Assembly: GCA_030833825.1 (NCBI GenBank)
Contig: JAURGL010000052.1
Coordinates: 1 to 10,428 of the forward strand
From: Vulcanococcus sp. SFB_649D_100_25
GTDB lineage: Bacteria; Cyanobacteriota; Cyanobacteriia; PCC-6307; Cyanobiaceae
DNA: 10,428 nt
Direction of reading: 5' to 3'
Below, piece by piece: positions 5,338 through 10,428 of the stretch (position 1 is the stretch's first letter; each line of letters begins with the position of its first letter). The translations under genes were made by a program, and so were the position numbers. The notes beneath the pieces were generated by a model. The model ran no database searches. It was not told the origin of the DNA and was given only the letters and a program-made list of their open reading frames with translations.

Positions 5338-6144
5338 ATGTCCCCCACCACCTTCGGGGTGATCGGCCTGGGTCGTATGGCCCAGGCTTTGCTGTTTCCG
5401 TGGATGGACAGCGGCCTGGTGGAACCGGCTTCCGTGCGGGCCGCCGTCGCCAGTGGGTCCTCCGTTGAGCGCATCCATGCGCTGCGGCCTGATCTGCCGG
5501 TGAGCACCGATGCGGCAGCCGCCTGGTCGGCTCCGGTGGTCCTGCTCGCAGTGAAGCCCCAGCAGCTGGAGGCCGTAGCCGCCTCCGCTCCGGCCCCCCT
5601 CTCGGGAGAGCGGCCGCTGTTGCTCTCGGTGCTGGCGGGCGTGCGCCTCGAGCGGCTGCAGCGCCTCTTCCCGGGCTGGCGCGTGGTGCGAGCTGTGCCC
5701 AATACCCCGTGCCTGGTGCGGGCCGGGCTGACGGGTTTGGCCTGGGGGGAGGGGATCTCCGGGGATGACAAAGCCTGGATTCAGGAGCTGTTTGCCCAGG
5801 TGGGGGAAGTGCTGGAGCTGCCTGAAGCCCAGCTCGATGCCTTCCTGGCGCTGACCTCCTCAGGGCCAGCCTTTGTGGCGTTGGTGGCCGATGCCCTCGC
5901 CGATGGAGCCGTTGCAGCTGGATTGCCGCGTCAGCAGGCCCATCGCCTCGCCCACCGCACCCTGGCGGGAACGGCCGCCTTGCTCCATGGGCAGGACCTC
6001 CATCCAGGAGAGCTCCGGGACATGGTCAGTAGCCCCGGAGGAACCACCATCGCTGGGATCCGGGTGCTGGAGCGATCCGGCCTCCGCTCAGCCCTGATCG
6101 AGGCCGTCGTCGCCGCCGCCGAGCGCAGCCGCGAGTTGGGCTGA
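5338..6144 (+). CDS. proC: Pyrroline-5-carboxylate reductase
   Basis: ProC catalyses the last step of proline synthesis, NAD(P)H-dependent reduction of 1-pyrroline-5-carboxylate, in the cytoplasm. The 268 residues match the family. The Rossmann motif is FGVIGLGRMAQALL (6-19). LAVKPQQL lies at 70-77, VRAVPNTPCLVRAGLTGL at 117-134, and LTSSGPAFVALVADALADG at 172-190. The C-terminal signature is MVSSPGGTTIAGIRVLE (229-245). SSGPAF replaces the more usual GSGPAY, a mild variation. The ATG at 5338 is five bases after sepF with no clear Shine-Dalgarno sequence, so coupling to sepF translation is likely. A hairpin and T run end the transcript just beyond the stop codon. Confidence 0.96.
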   Translation: MSPTTFGVIGLGRMAQALLFPWMDSGLVEPASVRAAVASGSSVERIHALRPDLPVSTDAAAAWSAPVVLLAVKPQQLEAVAASAPAPLSGERPLLLSVLAGVRLERLQRLFPGWRVVRAVPNTPCLVRAGLTGLAWGEGISGDDKAWIQELFAQVGEVLELPEAQLDAFLALTSSGPAFVALVADALADGAVAAGLPRQQAHRLAHRTLAGTAALLHGQDLHPGELRDMVSSPGGTTIAGIRVLERSGLRSALIEAVVAAAERSRELG

Positions 6145-6147
6145 TCT

Positions 6148-6173
6148 CTGAGACGTTGTGTCTCAGCCTTTTT
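6148..6173 (+). terminator. Intrinsic terminator after proC
   Basis: A perfect seven-pair stem CTGAGAC (6148-6154) / GTCTCAG (6160-6166) with loop GTTGT is followed by CC and TTTTT (6169-6173). It starts three bases after the proC stop and lies in the 32-base gap between the convergent proC and plsY genes. On the minus strand the stem has no T run after it, so it should not stop plsY transcripts in the same way. Confidence 0.75.
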
Positions 6174-6186
6174 GTCTCAGCCTTTC
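6159..6186. repeat. Tandem 14-base duplication at the end of plsY
   Basis: TGTCTCAGCCTTTT (6159-6172) is followed directly by TGTCTCAGCCTTTC (6173-6186), 13 of 14 bases equal. The left copy carries the right arm and T tract of the proC terminator. The right copy includes the stop and last codons of plsY on the minus strand. The second GTCTCAG (6174-6180) could pair with the terminator's left arm as an alternative. It looks like a local slippage duplication. Confidence 0.8.
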
Positions 6187-6809
6187 TGTTTGTTGTCGCC
6201 GAGCCGTGGTTCGTTGCCGGCAACCAGTCGCTGGAGGTTGCTGCGGTGCCGCCAGATCACCAGGACCGCGGCCACCACGGCCAAGCTCAGGTAGGCGGGT
6301 CGCAGGCCGCTGCCGCTGCTTGCGAAGGACCCCAACATCAACAGGGGCAGGCTGATGGCAGCCAACACGCTGGAGAGGGAGACGATCCGGCTGAGGCTCA
6401 GGACCGCCAAGAAGGTTCCGAAGCAGGCCAGGCCCACCGCGGGCACCAGGCCTAGCAGCATGCCCAGACCGGTGGCCACGGCCTTGCCGCCTTTCCAGCC
6501 CAGCCACAGCGGCCAGATGTGACCGGCCAGGGCCGCCAGGCCGGCGCCCACCACCCACCAGTCGTTCAGCAGCAGGCCTTTGGCGAGCAAAACGGCGGCG
6601 GTGCCCTTCAGCACATCCACCAGAAAGACCACAAGGGCAGGGCCCTTGCCCACCTGCCGCAGCACGTTGGTGGCGCCGGTGGATCCAGATCCGAGGGTGC
6701 GGATATCGATGCCCTTGAGCCAGCGGGCCGCGAGGTATCCACTGGGGATCGATCCCAGGAGATAGGCCAGCAGCAGGGTCCCCCAGGGGGTGAGGATCAG
6801 ATCGGTCAC
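6177..6809 (-). CDS. plsY: Glycerol-3-phosphate acyltransferase PlsY
   Basis: PlsY transfers the acyl group from acyl-phosphate (made by PlsX) to the sn-1 position of glycerol-3-phosphate, giving lysophosphatidate, the first step of membrane glycerolipid synthesis, in the inner membrane. The 210 residues match the family. Hydrophobic segments lie near 8-24, 56-80, 84-105, 114-138, 146-162 and 170-186. The three conserved loops are GSGSTGATNVLR (40-51), WKGGKAVATGLG (105-116) and RHRSNLQRL (187-195), preceded by the hallmark GSIPSGYL at 19-26. The start is GTG at 6809; it overlaps the TGA of the DUF3086 gene in GTGA (6806-6809), which indicates translational coupling. It is the last gene of the minus-strand cluster. 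No PlsX or PlsC gene is in this window. Confidence 0.96.
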   Translation of the reverse strand: MTDLILTPWGTLLLAYLLGSIPSGYLAARWLKGIDIRTLGSGSTGATNVLRQVGKGPALVVFLVDVLKGTAAVLLAKGLLLNDWWVVGAGLAALAGHIWPLWLGWKGGKAVATGLGMLLGLVPAVGLACFGTFLAVLSLSRIVSLSSVLAAISLPLLMLGSFASSGSGLRPAYLSLAVVAAVLVIWRHRSNLQRLVAGNEPRLGDNKQKG

Positions 6810-7705
6810 AGCAGGTCGTCCTCCAGGGCGAGTTCAGAGGGGCTGCCAGCGAAGGCCAGCCAAACGGGGAACTGCAGGATCGGGACGTCCACCGCAGGTT
6901 CGGCCGCATCCACCACGATGAAGGGCAGTTCGCCCCGTTCTTCCAGGCGGTCGGCCCGCTCGATCAGGGCATCCGGCCGCTCGAACAGCACAATCCCGCT
7001 GCTGGGACCAAAGTCTTCTCGGCTCAGGCCCAGGCAGTCCTGAAGGCCGCGGCGCCATTCCCCCAGCCGCTCGGGCATCCCTGCGAGCACGAGGGTCTGG
7101 AAGCGCTCTCCATAGAGCTCCCCAAGAATCGAGATTGCGGCGGCGGTGGTGAGGGCGTTCCGGTTGCGGCTGCCGCTGCTGGGTTGGGCTCCACGTCCCC
7201 CCTGGTTCAAGAACCAGTCCTCGAGCAGAGCTGCCCCAGACGGTTCAAGACTGCGGCGCAGTTTCCAGGGATCGGCGTAAAAGTCCGGCTGCCCCTGGAA
7301 GCTCCCCAGGCGTTCCCGGATCAGGGCTTCATCGTTGCTGAACAGCCCACCCGCTCCCGCTCCAGCAGGAGGCGCGGCATGGGCCTGAGCGGCGGCCGCC
7401 GCTTGCTCGGCTGCCGCCTGATCCAGTGGTGAGGGTTGCACCACCAGGGGTTGCACCACCAGCTCCATCTGTTCGGCGGACACGACGAGCTCCTGCAGCG
7501 CTCCCACCAGGTAGTCCTGAAAGCCCTTGACCCGGCGGGCAATCGAGTCGGACTGTCCGGCAAAGCTGCTGGTGATGTCCTGCTGCAGCTGGTCGCGCCG
7601 GCTGGTCAGCTCAGCGATCTCTCCCTGCAGGGCCTCCCTCTGCTGACGCAGTTCGCTGAGGGCCAGGTCCTGCCAGTTCTCTGGGGTGGTGGTGGCGTCG
7701 CTCAT
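6806..7705 (-). CDS. DUF3086 family protein (cyanobacterial, function unknown)
   Basis: The protein is 299 residues with no signal peptide or membrane helix. Residues about 11-45 form a predicted coiled coil (LALSELRQQREALQGEIAEL and onward). A low-complexity Ala/Gln/Pro/Gly linker covers about 95-120. The C-terminal domain (about 123-289) carries the pattern I recognise as DUF3086: YADPWKLRRSLEP (143-155), DWFLNQGGRG (163-172), LYGERFQTLVLAGMPERLGE (197-216), WRRGLQDCLGLSREDFGP (217-234) and ILQFPVWLAFA (276-286). No catalytic motif is evident and no biochemical role is established. The ATG overlaps the stop of the DUF3119 gene by four bases (7702-7705), and its own stop overlaps the plsY start. 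The coiled coil may mediate oligomerisation or contact with a membrane partner; a role in lipid metabolism is inferred from context only. Confidence 0.88.
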   Translation of the reverse strand: MSDATTTPENWQDLALSELRQQREALQGEIAELTSRRDQLQQDITSSFAGQSDSIARRVKGFQDYLVGALQELVVSAEQMELVVQPLVVQPSPLDQAAAEQAAAAAQAHAAPPAGAGAGGLFSNDEALIRERLGSFQGQPDFYADPWKLRRSLEPSGAALLEDWFLNQGGRGAQPSSGSRNRNALTTAAAISILGELYGERFQTLVLAGMPERLGEWRRGLQDCLGLSREDFGPSSGIVLFERPDALIERADRLEERGELPFIVVDAAEPAVDVPILQFPVWLAFAGSPSELALEDDLL

Positions 7706-8103
7706 GGCTGGGCGCTGATGTGGCGGTTCAGCTGCTCGCGCAGGCTTGTGGCATCAAACAACACGGGCAAGAAGTGGATGCTCTGCTGTTCACGGAAATA
7801 GAACAGCACAGGGATCGGGCCCCAGAACAGCTTCCAGCCCAGCCATTCGTTGTAGGGGAAGCGGCGGAGCACGGTCTCACCGCGCCACACCAGCAGGGCA
7901 TCCGAGCTGAACTGCAGCCGCAGGATCTGCGATTGGATCAGCAGAAACAGGCCAAACAAACCCACAGTTCCGGCAGCCCAGGGATTGAGCGCAAGGCAGC
8001 CCAGCCCCAGGACGATCACGCCCAAAGGCACCCAGGGACGGGGGGCCAGGACGACGCCCTCGTCGGGGTTGGGCCCCTTTGTATCGACGTTGCTCGTACT
8101 CAT
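7702..8103 (-). CDS. DUF3119 family membrane protein (cyanobacterial, function unknown)
   Basis: A 133-residue protein with a hydrophilic N-terminus, two closely spaced hydrophobic segments (about 24-40 and 43-58, separated by NPW), and a soluble C-terminal part of about 70 residues. That part reads LQFSSDALLVWRGETVLRRF (63-82), then YNEWLGWKLFWGPIPVLFYF (84-103), then HFLPVLFDATSLREQL. Two helices followed by a beta-rich domain with a tryptophan-containing strand recalls the bacterial PH-like membrane proteins (bPH/DUF304-type). That is my structural guess, not a known assignment. I identify the family as DUF3119 from this pattern and from its place next to the MlaE/Ycf63 permease. The ATG overlaps the permease stop by four bases (8100-8103), and the stop overlaps the DUF3086 start by four bases. 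Confidence 0.83.
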   Translation of the reverse strand: MSTSNVDTKGPNPDEGVVLAPRPWVPLGVIVLGLGCLALNPWAAGTVGLFGLFLLIQSQILRLQFSSDALLVWRGETVLRRFPYNEWLGWKLFWGPIPVLFYFREQQSIHFLPVLFDATSLREQLNRHISAQP

Positions 8104-8873
8104 GCGCCAAACAGCAACTGGGTCAGCACCACATCCATCAGGGACACGGTGACCAGGATCATGACGACCGCCCCGGTGGTGCTGGTGCCGACCTCTTTCG
8201 GACCCCCGCGGGTAGTGAGGCCCCAGCCGCAGGAGATCACGGCAATCTGCAGGCCGAAGACCACCGCCTTCAGCAGCATCGCTGGCAGATCGGAGGGCTC
8301 CATCCAGCCCCGCACTGAGTTCCAGAACACCTCAGGAGGAATGCTGTAGACGATCGTGCTGCTCAGCTGGCCTGACCACACCGCCACCCCGAAGAACAGC
8401 AGGCATTGCACTGGCGTCATGATCAACATGGCCAGGAGCCTTGGGACCACCAAGTACTGCACCGGATCGGTCCGCAGCATCGTGATCGCGTCGATTTGCT
8501 CGGTCACCTTCATGGTGCCCAGCTGGGCCGCATAGGCCGTGGCCACCTTCCCGGTCACCAGGGTGGCGGTCAGGATCGGGGCGATTTCCCGGGCCAGGCC
8601 GAGGGCCAGGATGCCGCCCACCGTGGCGCCAGCCCCCTGTTTGGTGAGTTCGGCAGCCACCTGGATGTTGAAGACGGTGCCGGCCGCCAGACCGGTGATC
8701 ACCACGATCAGAAAGCTCCCTGGGCCGGCCTCCATCAGCTCGGCGATCAGATCGGTGGTGTTGATCTGACCTTTGGCCAGGGCCGAGACGGCCTGCCCGC
8801 CAATCAACAAGCTCTCCCCCAGCCGGGTCAGCCAGCGCGGTCGAAGCCAGGTGGGGAGTGGGCGTGAGCGCAT
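8100..8873 (-). CDS. mlaE: MlaE/Ycf63 family ABC transporter permease (lipid transport)
   Basis: This is the membrane subunit of an MCE-type ABC transporter that moves phospholipid or other glycerolipid between membranes; the plastid counterparts are Ycf63 and plant TGD1. The 257 residues match the family. The N-terminal stretch has an amphipathic interfacial region (about 10-48). The family core is ITGLAAGTVFNIQVAAEL (59-76), then LGLAREIAPILTATLVTGKV (91-110), then ATAYAAQLGTMKVTEQIDAI (111-130), where EQIDAI is the cytoplasmic coupling-helix region. Further membrane segments lie near 141-165, 197-217 and 234-253. The ATPase (MlaF/TGD3) and MCE substrate-binding protein (MlaD/TGD2) are not in this window. 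The ATG is at 8871-8873, 13 bases after the symporter stop, with no strong Shine-Dalgarno sequence. The stop overlaps the DUF3119 start. Confidence 0.94.
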   Translation of the reverse strand: MRSRPLPTWLRPRWLTRLGESLLIGGQAVSALAKGQINTTDLIAELMEAGPGSFLIVVITGLAAGTVFNIQVAAELTKQGAGATVGGILALGLAREIAPILTATLVTGKVATAYAAQLGTMKVTEQIDAITMLRTDPVQYLVVPRLLAMLIMTPVQCLLFFGVAVWSGQLSSTIVYSIPPEVFWNSVRGWMEPSDLPAMLLKAVVFGLQIAVISCGWGLTTRGGPKEVGTSTTGAVVMILVTVSLMDVVLTQLLFGA

Positions 8874-8886
8874 GAACGGGGGTGTC

Positions 8887-10350
8887 TCAGCTGGCGGATG
8901 GGTTGTGTTGCAGATGCCGACCCCTGTCGGGCCAGCGGCGCATCACCACCAGACCCAGAACCACAAGCACTGCGGGAATGATGCCCATGCAGAGCCGGAT
9001 CGCCACGAGGGCGCTGTCTGGTTGAAGCATGCCGCGGGAAGCCACATAGCCGCTCAGGCTCATCAGGTTGCCGAAGAAGAACAGGGCAAAGCTGATGCAG
9101 ATCTTCTGGGTGAACACCATCCACGCGCTGTACTGACCGGCAGGCTTCTCCGGATCGGCGTCGATCGCATCGGGCAGCAGAGCCCAGGGGATCAGATAGG
9201 CCGTCGAGGCCCCAAGGCCCACCAGCAGGATGGCCCCCAGCAAGAGGGCGAGGCGCAGCCCGTTCCCGACAGAGCCCAGGGGGCTGATGGCTTCATCCAG
9301 GGGGACCAGCAGCATGGCGGCGAAGCAGCCGCCCACCCAGAGCCCGCTGCCCCAGTGCAGGGCTGTGATGCGGCCGCGGCGATGGGACACCGAGGTCCAT
9401 AGCTGCAGGCCCACCAACGTGCTGATCTGGAACGGCAACAGGATCCAGTTGCTCCAGCCCTCGGGCACGTGCATCACCACCGGCAGAAAGATCAGGGCGG
9501 CGGTCTGCATGATCTGGAGCGCGCACCAGAGCAGCAGGTAGAGCCCCAGAACCTTGACGAAGCGGCTGTTGCTGCGCACCCGCTTGATTAGGCGGCGGGT
9601 GGTGCCGCTCTGGGCTTCCGGCTGCTGGCAGCGGCTGGCGGAGGGGGCGATGCCCCAGGCACAAAGCAGGGTGCAGACCAGGATGATCAGCCCAGAGATC
9701 ACCCCCATCTGCCAGTAGTTGGCAGGGTTCTGGTGGTCGCGCAGCAGCACTGCACCCAGCACGATTCCCACAAGCCCCGCGGTGATGGAGCCGGTGAAGC
9801 GGGCCATGTTCAGCCGGGTGCGCAGTGAGACGTCGCTGGTGAGCTCCGCCGCCAGGGCCGCGTAGGGGAGGTTCACGCAGGTGTACAGGCTGTTCGCCAG
9901 GACCGAGATCGCCACGAACACCCAGAAGCGCACCCACTCGCTGCCGGGTGGCAACCACCACATCAGGGCCATGGCGATCCCGAGGGGGAGGGCGCTGCCC
10001 ACCAACCAGGGCAGGCGGGGCCCCCAGCGGCTGCTGCTCTTGTCGCTCAGCCAACCCACGATCGGGTCATTCACGGCGTCCCAGAGTCGGGCCAGCATCA
10101 GCACCAGCCCCGCCATCCAGGCGGGCAGCCCCGCTGCCGCCGTATAGAAGATGAACAGGTAAAAGCCGATCAGGGAGGCGGCCATGCCCGTGCCCGCATC
10201 CCCGAGTCCATAGGCGACCAGCAGCCTCAGGCGGGCGGCACCCCGGAGCACCGCTGCGTCAAAGGGCGCGGCCACAGGCGAGGTTGCAGGCAAGGATGCG
10301 GTTCCCAACGCAGGCCATAATGCTGCAACTGGTGTTGGTTTTCGCCGCAC
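8887..10350 (-). CDS. MFS transporter of the glycoside-pentoside-hexuronide:cation symporter (MelB-like) type
   Basis: A polytopic inner-membrane transporter of up to 487 residues with about twelve hydrophobic segments. Family motifs: YGLGDAGTGM (47-56) and FYLFIFYT (63-70) in the first helix, then ARLWDAVNDPIVGWLSDKSS (87-106) followed by SRWGPRLPW (107-115). The two aspartates at 91 and 95 correspond to the cation-binding pair of helix II in MelB. NLPYAALAAELTSD (about 160-173) fits helix IV and the following loop. In the second half, LPDAIDADPEKPAGQYSAW is the conserved loop with Asp and Glu residues. The substrate is unknown; sugars or glycosides are the family norm. The longest frame starts at GTG 10350. 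A GTG at 10275 (462 residues, MAAPFDAAVLRGAAR) is an equally or more likely start, since the first 25 residues are unconserved in appearance. It heads the minus-strand cluster. Confidence 0.88.
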   Translation of the reverse strand: MRRKPTPVAALWPALGTASLPATSPVAAPFDAAVLRGAARLRLLVAYGLGDAGTGMAASLIGFYLFIFYTAAAGLPAWMAGLVLMLARLWDAVNDPIVGWLSDKSSSRWGPRLPWLVGSALPLGIAMALMWWLPPGSEWVRFWVFVAISVLANSLYTCVNLPYAALAAELTSDVSLRTRLNMARFTGSITAGLVGIVLGAVLLRDHQNPANYWQMGVISGLIILVCTLLCAWGIAPSASRCQQPEAQSGTTRRLIKRVRSNSRFVKVLGLYLLLWCALQIMQTAALIFLPVVMHVPEGWSNWILLPFQISTLVGLQLWTSVSHRRGRITALHWGSGLWVGGCFAAMLLVPLDEAISPLGSVGNGLRLALLLGAILLVGLGASTAYLIPWALLPDAIDADPEKPAGQYSAWMVFTQKICISFALFFFGNLMSLSGYVASRGMLQPDSALVAIRLCMGIIPAVLVVLGLVVMRRWPDRGRHLQHNPSAS

Positions 10351-10361
10351 CGAGTCAGCCG

Positions 10362-10381
10362 CAAGCGCACTGGTGCGTTTG
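10362..10381. promoter_or_regulatory. Dyad between the symporter gene and tRNA-Gly
   Basis: CAAGCGCA (10362-10369), CTGG, TGCGTTTG (10374-10381): eight positions pair, one of them as G-T. It sits seven bases before the tRNA and 11 bases beyond the longest symporter start. It may be an operator, part of the tRNA promoter region, or a hairpin followed by TTT. I found no convincing -35/-10 pair around it; CATTAT on the minus strand near 10328-10333 is a weak -10 candidate for the symporter gene. Confidence 0.35.
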
Positions 10382-10388
10382 TACTGCT

Positions 10389-10428
10389 GCGGGCTTAGTT
10401 TAGTGGTAAAACCTCAGCCTTCCAAGCT
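10389..10428 (+). tRNA. tRNA-Gly (anticodon UCC), 5' half, cut by window edge
   Basis: The 5' acceptor strand GCGGGCT (10389-10395) is followed by TA. The D arm is GTTT (10398-10401), loop AGTGGTA, AAAC (10409-10412). The anticodon stem is TCAGC (10414-10418) and the loop is CTTCCAA (10419-10425), with T33 before the anticodon TCC (10421-10423) and A37 after it. The 3' stem begins GCT and the rest is outside the window. The short D loop with GG and the TCC anticodon fit bacterial tRNA-Gly, which reads GGA and GGG codons. The T arm and 3' acceptor strand could not be checked. Confidence 0.93.

Noticed and set aside
9293..10054. 253-codon minus-strand frame inside the symporter gene
   Set aside because: It is in another frame of the same strand as the symporter; the composition is Gln/Arg/Pro-rich and only the symporter frame shows membrane helices and GPH motifs.
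1..10428. CRISPR arrays, mobile elements, toxin-antitoxin or defence genes
   Set aside because: No regularly spaced repeats, transposase, integrase or defence motifs were found; nearly all bases are assigned to core housekeeping or conserved cyanobacterial genes.

Overview
This window looks like ordinary core chromosome of a GC-rich picocyanobacterium of the Synechococcus/Cyanobium type. The evidence is PipX, a regulator known only from cyanobacteria; three protein families that are essentially cyanobacterial (DUF1823, DUF3086, DUF3119); a Ycf63/MlaE lipid-transporter permease; and the pipX-pipY and sepF-proC neighbourhoods. I see no insertion sequence, phage gene, CRISPR array or other sign of recent transfer. 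The HIP1 palindrome GCGATCGC, frequent in many other cyanobacteria, was not found by eye.

Region 1 (1-1422): the 5' part of a tRNA-dihydrouridine synthase gene (minus strand, cut by the window edge), a DUF1823 gene (plus), a small YkuD L,D-transpeptidase gene (minus), then a 140-base gap rich in overlapping palindromes. Dus and DUF1823 diverge with almost no space between them. DUF1823 and the transpeptidase converge and share the four bases CTAG as both stop codons.

Region 2 (1423-6144, all plus): der (ribosome-assembly GTPase), an ecfT-like transporter subunit, pipX (2-oxoglutarate/nitrogen signalling partner of PII and NtcA), pipY (PLP homeostasis), sepF (division) and proC (proline synthesis). 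The first four are tightly packed. A 106-base gap before sepF carries a good sigma-70 type promoter. A hairpin terminator follows proC.

Region 3 (10350-6177, all minus): a GPH-type MFS symporter, an MlaE/Ycf63 permease, DUF3119, DUF3086 and plsY. The last four overlap one another by four bases each, so they are almost certainly translated from one message. The set joins glycerolipid transport (MlaE) to the first acylation of glycerol-3-phosphate (PlsY), with two uncharacterised conserved proteins between them.

The right edge holds the first half of a tRNA-Gly(UCC) gene on the plus strand, divergent from the symporter, with a dyad between them. I found no clearly new defence or mobile system. 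The best leads are the lipid cluster with its two unknown proteins, the nested opposite-strand arrangement at the left end, and the switchable palindromes before der.
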